DNA of 64,000 bases from Xanthobacter flavus (GTDB lineage: Bacteria > Pseudomonadota > Alphaproteobacteria > Rhizobiales > Xanthobacteraceae): the NCBI RefSeq assembly GCF_017875275.1, contig NZ_JAGGML010000001.1:1800501-1864500 (forward strand). Direction: 5' to 3'. The translations under genes and the position numbers were made by a program. The notes under the pieces are model-generated. The model did no database searches. It saw nothing but the letters and a program-made list of their open reading frames with translations, and was not told the origin of the DNA. Below, piece after piece: positions 16,524-24,448 of this stretch (its first letter is position 1; each line of letters starts with the position of its first letter).

Positions 16524-18152
16524 ATGAGCCTCCAGTCCCGCCCCCCCGTCGTCCCCGTATTGCCCGACAGCGCCCCCTTCTCGGCGGAGCAGCGCGCGTG
16601 GCTGAACGGCTTCTTCGCCGCCATCCTCTCCACCGACGCCGGGCACGCGCCCATGGCCCTGTCGGCCGGTGACGCGGCGGCGCTGATGCCGGACATCTCC
16701 GCGCCCGCGCCTGCGGAGGAGGACGATGGCGCCCCCTGGCACGACCCATCCATGCCGCTTCCCGAGCGCATGGCGCTGGCCGAGGGCAAGGCCCTGCCCC
16801 GGCGCATGATGGCGGCCATGGCGCAGCAGGATTGCGGCCAGTGCGGCTATGTCTGCGAGACCTATGCGCAGGCGCTTGCGAGCGGCGCGGAGAGCAAGCT
16901 CAATCTCTGCGCCCCCGGCGGCAAGGAGACGCTGCGCATGCTGAAGCAGCTGGCGGCGGAAACCTCCGCCCCCGCCGAGGCGGCGCCCGAGGCCCCGGCC
17001 ACGGCCATCGTGCACCCGGCCCCCGGCCACGCCGCGCCCGCCACCGGCACCCGCGAAAATCCCGGCGAAGTCACCTTCCTCTCCCGCACCCGCCTCAACA
17101 AGGCGGGCTCGGAGAAGGAGACCTGGCACGTGGAGTTCGATCTCGCCGGCTCCGGCATCGACTATGCCGCCGGCGACAGCTTCGGCGTGTTCCCGGTCAA
17201 CGATCCCGGCCTCGTCGCGCAGGTGCTGGAGGCGCTGCACGCCCCCGCCGATTTCCCCATTGCCGGCCATACGCTGGCCGAGGTGCTGGCCCGCGAGGTG
17301 TGCCTGAAATCGGCGCCGGATGCGCTCTTCACCCTCATCTCCTATCTGGTCGGCGGGGAGCGCAAGGCGAAGGCCCGCGCGCTGGCCAATGGCGAGGACC
17401 CGGACGGCGATGCCGCCACCCTCGACGTGCTGGCGGCGCTCACGAAGTTCCCCGGCATCCGCCCCGATCCGGAGGCGCTGGTGGAGTGCCTGGAGCCGCT
17501 GCAGCCGCGCCTCTATTCCATCTCCTCCAGCCCCGTCGCCACCCCCGGCCGGCTCACCCTGACCGTGGATGCGGTGCGGTATGATCTGGAGGGCCGCACC
17601 CGGCTCGGCGTCGCCTCCACCTTCCTCGGCGACCGGCTCGCGCCGGGAACGCGGATGAAAGCCTATATCCAGAAGGCGCACGGCTTCGCCCTGCCGCAGG
17701 ATCTGGCGAAGGACGTCATCATGGTCGGCCCCGGCACGGGTATCGCGCCGTTCCGTTCCTTCCTGCACGAGCGGCTGGCGACGAAGGCCCCGGGCCGCAA
17801 CTGGCTGTTCTTCGGTCACCAGCGGCGCGAGACGGATTTCTTCTATGAGGACGAGCTTTCCGGCCTTCAGGCCGCCGGCTGCCTGACCCGCCTCGACACC
17901 GCATGGTCCCGCGACGGCGCCGGCAAGGTCTATGTGCAGGATCGCATCCGCGAGGCGGGCGCGGAATTGTGGGACTGGCTGAAGGACGGTGCGCATTTCT
18001 ACGTCTGCGGCGATGCCAAGCGCATGGCGAAGGACGTGGAAAAGGCGGTGGCTGATGTCGCCGCCACCCATGGCGGTCTTTCGGCGGAGGCGGCGGCGAA
18101 ATTCGTCGCCGATCTCAAGACCGCCGGGCGCTATCAGGCCGACGTGTACTGA
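16524..18152 (+). CDS. Fe-S/FAD/NADPH oxidoreductase (CysJ-like, no flavodoxin domain), probable electron donor of nitrate assimilation
   Basis: The 542-residue protein combines an N-terminal 4Fe-4S module with a CysJ/ferredoxin-NADP reductase body. Four Cys, C104-x2-C107-x3-C111-x17-C129, stand in DCGQCGYVC and LNLCAPGG. The rest holds the FAD-binding RLYSISSSP near residue 330, the NADPH-binding GPGTGIAPFRSFL near 405 and the C-terminal YVCGDAKRMAKDVEKA. CysJ carries a flavodoxin domain at its N-terminus; here that is absent and an Fe-S module replaces it. The usual annotation is sulfite reductase alpha subunit, but the position between nirA and the nitrate reductase gene suggests it moves NADPH electrons to these enzymes. 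Confidence 0.82.
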   Translation: MSLQSRPPVVPVLPDSAPFSAEQRAWLNGFFAAILSTDAGHAPMALSAGDAAALMPDISAPAPAEEDDGAPWHDPSMPLPERMALAEGKALPRRMMAAMAQQDCGQCGYVCETYAQALASGAESKLNLCAPGGKETLRMLKQLAAETSAPAEAAPEAPATAIVHPAPGHAAPATGTRENPGEVTFLSRTRLNKAGSEKETWHVEFDLAGSGIDYAAGDSFGVFPVNDPGLVAQVLEALHAPADFPIAGHTLAEVLAREVCLKSAPDALFTLISYLVGGERKAKARALANGEDPDGDAATLDVLAALTKFPGIRPDPEALVECLEPLQPRLYSISSSPVATPGRLTLTVDAVRYDLEGRTRLGVASTFLGDRLAPGTRMKAYIQKAHGFALPQDLAKDVIMVGPGTGIAPFRSFLHERLATKAPGRNWLFFGHQRRETDFFYEDELSGLQAAGCLTRLDTAWSRDGAGKVYVQDRIREAGAELWDWLKDGAHFYVCGDAKRMAKDVEKAVADVAATHGGLSAEAAAKFVADLKTAGRYQADVY

Positions 18153-18188
18153 GCTAGAAATGATGGCCAAGCCTCAGGCAGGACCGGC

Positions 18189-20864
18189 ATGAACGCCCCG
18201 CTCGCCTCACCCCCTTCGGTGAAGACCACCTGCCCCTATTGCGGCGTCGGCTGCGGCGTGAAGGCGACGCCCGACGGGCGCGGCGGCGCGCTCATCGAGG
18301 GGGATCATGACCACCCCGCCAATCTCGGCCGCCTGTGCTCCAAGGGCGCGGCGCTGGGCGAGACGCTGGGGCTCGGCACCCGCCTGCTCCATCCCATGGT
18401 GCGCGGCGCGGACGGCGCGCTCGCCCGCGCGACGTGGGACGAGGCGCTCGACCGCATCGCCTCCGACCTCAGGGACATCATCGACCGGCACGGGCCGCAG
18501 GCGGTGGCCTTCTATCTCTCCGGCCAGCTTCTGACCGAGGATTATTACGCCGCCAACAAGCTGGCCAAGGGCTTCCTCGGCACGGCCAACGTGGACACCA
18601 ATTCCCGCCTGTGCATGTCCTCCTCCGTCGCCGGCCACAAGCGCGGCTTCGGCTCGGATACGGTGCCGGGCAGCTATGAGGATCTGGATGGGGCGGACCT
18701 CATCATCCTCACCGGCTCCAACACGGCGTGGTGCCATCCTGTCCTGTTCCGCCGCATGGAACAGGCGCGCAAGGCGCGGGGCACGAAGCTCGTCGTACTC
18801 GATCCGCGCCGCACCGACACGGGGGCCGAGGCGGACCTTTTCCTGCCGCTGGCCCACGGCACGGATGCGGTGCTGTTCTCCGGCCTGCTGGTGCATCTGG
18901 CGCAGAGCCCGGCCTTCGATGCCGCCTATGTGGAGGCGCACACCACCGGCTTCGCCGAAGCGCTGGAAGCCGCCCGCGCGGTGGCGCCCGATGCCGAAAC
19001 CACCGCGCGCGCCTGCGGGCTGGCGGTGGAGGACGTGGAACGTTTCTTCGCGCTGTTCACGGAGACCGCGCACGCCGTCACCTGCTATTCCCAGGGGGTG
19101 AACCAGTCGGCGGTGGGCACCGACAAGGTGAACGCCATCCTCAATTGCCACCTCGCCACCGGCCGCATCGGGCGGGAGGGCATGGGGCCGTTCTCCCTCA
19201 CCGGCCAGCCCAATGCCATGGGCGGGCGCGAGGTGGGCGGGCTCGCCAACCAGCTCGCCGCCCACATGGGCTTTTCCCCCGCCGAGGTGGACCGCGTGCG
19301 CCGATTCTGGGGCGCGCCCCACATGGCGGAGCATGAGGGCCACAAGGCGGTGGACATGTTCGCCGCCATCGGCCGGGGCGAGATCAAGGCCCTGTGGGTG
19401 ATGGGCACCAACCCCGCCGTGAGCCTGCCGGAGGCGGATGCCGTGCGCACGGCGCTGGAAGGGCTGGAGCTGTTCGTCCTGTCCGAGAATGTGGTGGCCA
19501 ACGACACCGCCGCCTGCCGCCCGCATGTGATGCTGCCCGCCGCCGCCTGGGGCGAGAAGGACGGCACCGTCACCAATTCCGAACGCCGCATCTCCCGCCA
19601 GCGCCCCTTCCTGCCCCGCCCGGCCGAGGTGAGACCGGACTGGTGGGCGCTCAAGGGCGTGGCCGAGCGCCTCGGCTTCGGCGCGGCCTTCCAATGGCGC
19701 GGGCCGGCGGACATCTTCCGCGAGCACGCCGCGCTGTCCGGTTTCGAGAATGGCGGGACGCGCGATTTCGACATCTCCGCCTTCGGCGGCCTCAGCGAGA
19801 CCGCCTATGAGGATATCGCGCCGGTGCAATGGCCCGTCCCCGCCGGCCGGGTGGAGGGCACGGCGCGCCTCTTCGCGGAGGGCGGCTATTTCACGCCGGA
19901 CCGGCGCGCCCGCTTCGTTGCCCCGCGTCCCGTGGCGGCCGCGGAAAGCACCCCGCCCTTCCCCTTCCTGCTCAATACCGGCCGCATCCGCGACCAGTGG
20001 CACACCATGACCCGCACCGGCCTTGCCCCCCGCCTCGGCGCGCACATCCCGGCGCCGTTCGTGGCGGTGCATCCGGACGATGCCGCGCCGCTGGGGCTCG
20101 CCACGGGCATGCTGGCGGAGGTGACAAGCGCCCACGGCCGCGCGGTGCTGGAGGTGGTGGTGGATGCCGGCCAAAGGCAGGGCACGCTCTTCGCCCCCAT
20201 CCACTGGAGCCACGCCAATTCCTCCGACGGACGCGTCGGCGCGCTGGTGCATGCGGTGACCGATCCGGTCTCCGGCCAGCCCGACGCCAAGGCGACGCCG
20301 GCCGCCCTCGCGCCTTATGCCGCACCGTTCGAGGGCTTCGTGCTGGCGCGCCGCCACATGCCGCTGCCGGAGGGTGTGTGGTGGGCGCGCGCGGCGCTGG
20401 AGGGCGGCTATGGCTGGCGCATCGCCGGCCGCATGGCACCTGAGGACTGGGCGCAATGGGTGACGGCGGAAGGGCCGGCCGATGTGGCCGAGCTGAGCGA
20501 CACGCCCTCCGGCCTCTATCGCGCCGCCGCCTTCGATGCGGACGGGCGGCTCGATTTCGCGGTGTTCATCGGCGCCGCCGGCCAGCGCGTGGCGTGGGAT
20601 GCGCTGAAGGGGCTTCTGGCCTCCGAGGTCTCGGCCGCCGACCGGCGCCTCCTCCTCTCCGGCCGCCGCGCCGGGGCGGGGGCGTCGTGCGGGCCGCTGG
20701 TGTGCGCCTGCTTCGGCGTGCCGAAGGACACCATCCTCGCCGCCATCCGGGACGGCGCGGCCGATGCGGCAGCAGTGGGCGCCAGGCTCAAGGCCGGGAC
20801 CAATTGCGGCTCCTGCCTGCCGGAAATCCGCAAGCTCATTCTGGAGGCGAAGGCGCCGGCGTGA
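18189..20864 (+). CDS. nasA: Assimilatory nitrate reductase, catalytic molybdenum subunit
   Basis: The enzyme reduces nitrate to nitrite in the cytoplasm. The N-terminal 4Fe-4S cluster ligands are Cys15, Cys18, Cys22 and Cys50 (TTCPYCGVGC ... RLCSKG). The molybdenum ligand is the Cys in NSRLCMSSSV, and MGTNPAVSLPEAD, GREVGGLANQLA and the C-terminal RTGLAPRLGAHIPAPFVAVHP are typical of the bis-MGD family. The last 60 residues form a BFD-like 2Fe-2S domain with LVCACFGV and NCGSCLPEI, as in NasA-type assimilatory enzymes, likely the entry point for electrons. At 891 residues it fits that class, known as NasC in rhizobia. It is the last gene of the operon. Confidence 0.94.
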   Translation: MNAPLASPPSVKTTCPYCGVGCGVKATPDGRGGALIEGDHDHPANLGRLCSKGAALGETLGLGTRLLHPMVRGADGALARATWDEALDRIASDLRDIIDRHGPQAVAFYLSGQLLTEDYYAANKLAKGFLGTANVDTNSRLCMSSSVAGHKRGFGSDTVPGSYEDLDGADLIILTGSNTAWCHPVLFRRMEQARKARGTKLVVLDPRRTDTGAEADLFLPLAHGTDAVLFSGLLVHLAQSPAFDAAYVEAHTTGFAEALEAARAVAPDAETTARACGLAVEDVERFFALFTETAHAVTCYSQGVNQSAVGTDKVNAILNCHLATGRIGREGMGPFSLTGQPNAMGGREVGGLANQLAAHMGFSPAEVDRVRRFWGAPHMAEHEGHKAVDMFAAIGRGEIKALWVMGTNPAVSLPEADAVRTALEGLELFVLSENVVANDTAACRPHVMLPAAAWGEKDGTVTNSERRISRQRPFLPRPAEVRPDWWALKGVAERLGFGAAFQWRGPADIFREHAALSGFENGGTRDFDISAFGGLSETAYEDIAPVQWPVPAGRVEGTARLFAEGGYFTPDRRARFVAPRPVAAAESTPPFPFLLNTGRIRDQWHTMTRTGLAPRLGAHIPAPFVAVHPDDAAPLGLATGMLAEVTSAHGRAVLEVVVDAGQRQGTLFAPIHWSHANSSDGRVGALVHAVTDPVSGQPDAKATPAALAPYAAPFEGFVLARRHMPLPEGVWWARAALEGGYGWRIAGRMAPEDWAQWVTAEGPADVAELSDTPSGLYRAAAFDADGRLDFAVFIGAAGQRVAWDALKGLLASEVSAADRRLLLSGRRAGAGASCGPLVCACFGVPKDTILAAIRDGAADAAAVGARLKAGTNCGSCLPEIRKLILEAKAPA

Positions 20865-20876
20865 GCCCGCTCGCGA

Positions 20877-20915
20877 GCCCCGGACGCATGAAGCGAAAGC
20901 GGAATGCGAGCCGGG
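20877..20915. repeat. 39-bp extragenic repeat, inverted copy of 16368-16406
   Basis: Runs from GCCCCGGACGCATG to GCGAGCCGGG directly after the nitrate reductase stop, in inverted orientation to the copy after nirA. The remaining intergenic span to 21121 holds a CCCTCTCCC hairpin and a pseudo-palindrome around TTGTCCGGGG, but no gene that I can support. Confidence 0.7.
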
Positions 20916-20951
20916 ACCCAGCGCAAGAGACCGCCGAAGGCGCTGCACGTC

Positions 20952-20976
20952 CCCCTCTCCCCTTGCGGGAGAGGGG
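20952..20976. repeat. Extragenic palindrome, CCCTCTCCC family
   Basis: CCCCTCTCCC-CTTGC-GGGAGAGGGG, a perfect 10-bp inverted repeat between convergent nasA and ppa. It may end transcription from both sides, but no U tract follows. Confidence 0.75.
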
Positions 20977-21121
20977 ATAATGCCCCGCTACGCGGGAGTT
21001 TTGCGCTGGCCCCCGGATCGGCGCTCCACCTTCGGTGTCGCTTGTCCGGGGAACACGGACCCAATGCCCTCCGGTCGAGCCGGAGGGCGACAGGTAAACG
21101 GCCGAGAGGGCAGCGCAGCCC

Positions 21122-21664
21122 TCAGCCTTCCTTGCCTTCGGCCTTGGCGCGCTCGATGCCTTCGAGGATGAGCTTGTGCGCCTCGGCGGCATCGCGCCAG
21201 CCGACGATCTTCACCCACTTGTTGGGTTCGAGATCCTTGTAGTGCTCGAAGAAGTGCTCGATCTGCTGGAGGGTGATCTCGGGCAGGTCGCTGTAGTTGT
21301 TCACCTTGTCGTAGCGCTTGGTGAGCTTGGAGGAGGGCACGGCGATGATCTTCTCATCCATGCCGGCCTCGTCCTCCATCAGCAGCACGCCGACGGGGCG
21401 CACCGAGATGACCGCGCCGGCCACGATCGCGCGGGTGTTGGCCACCAGCACGTCGCACGGGTCGCCGTCGCCGGAGAGGGTGTGCGGGATGAAGCCGTAG
21501 TTTCCGGGATACCGCATGGCGGTATAGAGGAAGCGATCCACGAAGAGGGTGCCCGCGGCCTTGTCCATCTCGTACTTGATCGGCTCCCCGCCGATCGGGA
21601 CTTCGATCAGCACGTTCACGTCGTGGGGCGGGTTCTTGCCGATCGGGATCGCGTCGATGCGCAT
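21122..21664 (-). CDS. ppa: Inorganic pyrophosphatase
   Basis: This soluble family-I enzyme hydrolyses pyrophosphate to drive biosynthesis forward. The 180-residue product has the family signature: [18 protein letters not shown], then [24 protein letters not shown], in which the Asp residues of DGDPCD bind Mg2+, and the C-terminal [20 protein letters not shown] chose the ATG at 21664 ([13 protein letters not shown]), the family N-terminus, over a GTG nine codons upstream. The ribosome site before it (GAGCATCCC) is weak. It is convergent with the nitrate operon. Confidence 0.95.
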   Translation of the reverse strand: MRIDAIPIGKNPPHDVNVLIEVPIGGEPIKYEMDKAAGTLFVDRFLYTAMRYPGNYGFIPHTLSGDGDPCDVLVANTRAIVAGAVISVRPVGVLLMEDEAGMDEKIIAVPSSKLTKRYDKVNNYSDLPEITLQQIEHFFEHYKDLEPNKWVKIVGWRDAAEAHKLILEGIERAKAEGKEG

Positions 21665-21784
21665 GGGATGCTCGCTCTTGCCACTGGCCACGGGACTTCA
21701 GGCCCGCTCCGACCAAAGTCGAACCCACACGGCACAAGGCTTTGCGGGCTCTGCGGACCGGACGGGCTCATGCCTGTCCGGGCG

Positions 21785-22294
21785 CTACCGCTGCCAAGCG
21801 AAGGCGGTCTTGTCCAGTGTTTTCGAACCGAACTGCTCGGTCGAGGATGCGACCGGTTGCCCCCCCAGCGCCTTGTAGAAGCCCATGGCGCCTTCGTTTT
21901 CCGAGAGCGCCCACACCACGAGACCTCCGAGCCGGGCGATGGCGAGATCGCGCCGCGCCGCCGCGAACAGCCTTTGGCCGAAGCCGAGGCCCTGGTATTG
22001 CGGGTGCAGGTAGATCTCGTAGATCTCGCCGCCATAGGGCAGCGCCTTGGCGCGGTTGCCGCCATAGTTCACGTAGCCGGCGACATCCTCTCCAACGAGC
22101 AGGACGGACAGGCGGCTGCCCCGGCGGATCGCGGCATCCCACCAGCGCGGGCCGCGCCGCTCCACCATGCGCTCCAGTTCAAGCCCCGGAATGATTCCAC
22201 GGTAGGCGGTGCGCCAGGCGTCGTCATGGACCGCCGCGATCGCCTTGGCGTCGGCGGGCTTGGCCCTGCGGATCTCGATCAGGCCGGTCGTCAT
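21785..22294 (-). CDS. GNAT family N-acetyltransferase
   Basis: The 169-residue protein has the GNAT fold: IRRAKPADAKAIAAVHDDAWRTAYRGIIP at the N-terminus and the acetyl-CoA pyrophosphate loop QYQGLGFGQRLF at about residues 100-111, followed by GLVVWALSENEGAMGFYKALGG, the usual C-terminal strand-helix. Such enzymes acetylate small molecules or proteins; the substrate is unknown. The ATG at 22294 opens the conserved domain; an in-frame ATG 29 codons upstream gives an unlikely leader. It lies upstream of ppa on the same strand, 120 bases away, and may or may not share its promoter. Confidence 0.85.
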   Translation of the reverse strand: MTTGLIEIRRAKPADAKAIAAVHDDAWRTAYRGIIPGLELERMVERRGPRWWDAAIRRGSRLSVLLVGEDVAGYVNYGGNRAKALPYGGEIYEIYLHPQYQGLGFGQRLFAAARRDLAIARLGGLVVWALSENEGAMGFYKALGGQPVASSTEQFGSKTLDKTAFAWQR

Positions 22295-22429
22295 GCCCTG
22301 ATGGAAGCAAACCCGGCGCGTTCCATCAAGGGGCATGACGCGGGACAGCCCCAACCGGCAGGGGATGGCGCCCGCCGCCATGCGGCGCGCGGAGCGAAAG
22401 CGCGTATGTTCAAAGGCGCTTAGCGCTCC

Positions 22430-23314
22430 TCAGGCGGCGATTTCGGGGATCAGCCGCACGGTCATCACAAAGCGGCGCTGCTCGCCCGGCGGGATGTGGA
22501 GAAGGCCCGGCTTCTCCACGAACGGGCGGGCATCGCCCTCGGGCGTCGCATAGCCGGACCATGGCTCGATGCAGAGGTAGGGGGCGCCGGGCTTGGTCCA
22601 GATGCCGAGGTCCGGCATGCCGGGAAAGGTGATGTCCAGCCCCGGCCGGCCGGGCACGCCATATTGCAGGCGATGGGAGTTGAGACCGAGGAAGATCAGC
22701 GCGTCCCGCTCGAACATCGCATCGTCCGGCTTCAGCACGCCGTCGGCGGCGGGGCTCGGCTCGACGGCGCGGGAGAGGAGGCCGTTGACCGGGCGATGGA
22801 TCGGCGCGGCCTCGGGATGCTCGAAGATCACCCGGTGCTCGGCCCGCGAACCGCCATAGGGCAGCGGCCAGAGGAAGGCCGGGTGGTAGCCGAAGCTCGC
22901 CGGCAGGACGCCGGGGCCGGGATTGGTGACCACCGCCTCCATGGCCAGCGTCGCGCCTTCGAGGGCGAAAGTGACCTCCAGCGCGAAATCGAAGGGATAT
23001 TCGGCGCGCGTGGCCTCACTGGGCAGGAGGCGGAAGGTGGCCCGGTCCGGCGCCTCGGCCACCACCTCGAAGACGGAGAAGCGGGCGAAGCCGTGCCGGC
23101 GCATGGAATGGCCCTTGCCCTCATGCACGAGGGTGAGGTCCGGCAGTTCGCCGACGATGGGGAACAGCAGCGGCGCGCGACCGGTCCAGAAGGCCGGGTC
23201 GCCATGCCACAGCAAAGCGCGGCCCTCGGCATCCGCAAGCGCGCGCAGCTCGGCGCCCAGCGTGGAAATCTCCGCCGACAGCGCCTCCGAGCGCAGCGAT
23301 ACGATCGTGCCCAT
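22430..23314 (-). CDS. Aldose 1-epimerase family protein (YeaD/LacX type)
   Basis: The 294-residue protein resembles bacterial mutarotase-like proteins: an N-terminal LGAELRALADAEGRALLWHGDPAFW segment, APLLFPIVGEL, a central RRHGFARFSVFEVV, then FGYHPAFLWPL, where the His is the expected catalytic residue, and a late ICIEPWSGYATPEGDA-type acid segment (LCIEPWSGY). These proteins interconvert alpha and beta anomers of sugars, or in the YeaD group sugar phosphates. GGGGGGACACC precedes the ATG at 23314. It follows the LodB-like gene by 81 bases on the same strand and could be in that transcript, though no functional link is obvious. Confidence 0.85.
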   Translation of the reverse strand: MGTIVSLRSEALSAEISTLGAELRALADAEGRALLWHGDPAFWTGRAPLLFPIVGELPDLTLVHEGKGHSMRRHGFARFSVFEVVAEAPDRATFRLLPSEATRAEYPFDFALEVTFALEGATLAMEAVVTNPGPGVLPASFGYHPAFLWPLPYGGSRAEHRVIFEHPEAAPIHRPVNGLLSRAVEPSPAADGVLKPDDAMFERDALIFLGLNSHRLQYGVPGRPGLDITFPGMPDLGIWTKPGAPYLCIEPWSGYATPEGDARPFVEKPGLLHIPPGEQRRFVMTVRLIPEIAA

Positions 23315-23395
23315 GGTGTCCCCCCGGTTTCTTCCCTGCGGCCTGTCTATCATCGGATGGACGCGGCGGGCAGGCGAGCCGGCCCGAAATGCTCG

Positions 23396-24448
23396 TTACG
23401 CCCCCGCCATCCGCCGACGTGCCCAGAGAGGCGCATCGCGCCAGCGGGTTTCCAGCACAGCGTAATGACGGCCGAGGTCGGCGGTCTCGCCCTGAAGGGT
23501 GCGGTAATCCTCCGCCCAGTCGTCAAAGGCGGAGGTCTCCCCCGCCAGCGCATCCACTACCGCCGCGCCGGCGCGGGCGCCCATGAGGATGGCGGCAGAG
23601 ATGCCCTGCGAGGACAGGGGGTCGAACGTCATGGCCGCATCCCCCGCCGCGCACCAGCGCGGGCCGTGGAGGGTGCGCTCGGCGGCGGTTTCGGCCGGGC
23701 AAATACGGGGGGCGGCGCCCGCCGCCGCGCCGGCGATCCGCCGCATGTGCTGCGTCATCTCAAGGCGCCTTGCCCATCCGGCGGTGCCGTCCCCGAGAAG
23801 GCCGGCATCGGTGAGGAAGGCGAGGACGCGCCGACCGCCGGGAAGGGGCGTCGTGTACCACCAGCCATCCGCCACCGCCTCCACGCTCGTGCCGCGATAG
23901 GGGTCGGCGTCATCCAGCGTCGCCACCAGCGCCACCTGACGGTCGGAGGCCTCGCGCCCCGTGCCCAGCCGCCGCGCCACGGCGGCGGCGCGGCCGGTGG
24001 CATCGAGAATGAAGCGCGCGACGATGCGCCGGCTGTCTCTCAGCGTGATGTCCCAGCCATCGGAGGCGGCGGCGATGGCCTCCAGCCGCCCCTCCACAAC
24101 CGCCGCGCCGGCCGCCGCCGCGCGGGCGCGCGCATCGGCATCGAAGCGGGCGCGGTCCAGCAACCAGCCGCCGCCGAGGGGATTGGCGAGGAAATCCGTC
24201 TCCACGAGATCATCGCTGCCCCACGCGGCGCGCGCGCCGTAGGAGACAAGGTGACGGTCCTCGTCGAGCAGTCCCGGCCCGAAGGCGGCGTCCACCAGCC
24301 CTGCCATGCCCGGCGGCAGGCTCTCCCCCGGCCATGTGGCGGCGCGGGCATCGTGAAGCAGCACCACGTTCAGCCCCCGCCCCGCCGCGGCGATGGCTGC
24401 GGCGGCGCCCGCCGGGCCGGCGCCGGCGACCAGCAGATCGCACCTCAT
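23396..24448 (-). CDS. LodB-like FAD-dependent oxidoreductase, probable maturase of the adjacent LodA-like protein
   Basis: The 350-residue flavoprotein starts with the FAD motif DLLVAGAGPAGAAAAIAAAGRGLNV and contains the GDAAMTFDPLSSQGISAAI segment of the halogenase/geranylgeranyl reductase-like monooxygenase superfamily. In Marinomonas, LodB is such a flavoprotein and is needed to build the cysteine tryptophylquinone cofactor of LodA. Here the ATG at 24448 overlaps the stop of the LodA-like gene by four bases (ATGA), so the two are translationally coupled, as expected for a substrate-maturase pair. The function is inferred from this pairing; on sequence alone it would be a generic FAD monooxygenase. 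Confidence 0.8.
   Translation of the reverse strand: MRCDLLVAGAGPAGAAAAIAAAGRGLNVVLLHDARAATWPGESLPPGMAGLVDAAFGPGLLDEDRHLVSYGARAAWGSDDLVETDFLANPLGGGWLLDRARFDADARARAAAAGAAVVEGRLEAIAAASDGWDITLRDSRRIVARFILDATGRAAAVARRLGTGREASDRQVALVATLDDADPYRGTSVEAVADGWWYTTPLPGGRRVLAFLTDAGLLGDGTAGWARRLEMTQHMRRIAGAAAGAAPRICPAETAAERTLHGPRWCAAGDAAMTFDPLSSQGISAAILMGARAGAAVVDALAGETSAFDDWAEDYRTLQGETADLGRHYAVLETRWRDAPLWARRRMAGA

Noticed and set aside
16524-20864. Sulfite reductase or formate dehydrogenase as primary calls for the two last operon genes
   Set aside because: CysJ-type and molybdopterin family similarity would allow these names, but the nrt-nirA context and the BFD-like C-terminal domain favour nitrate assimilation.
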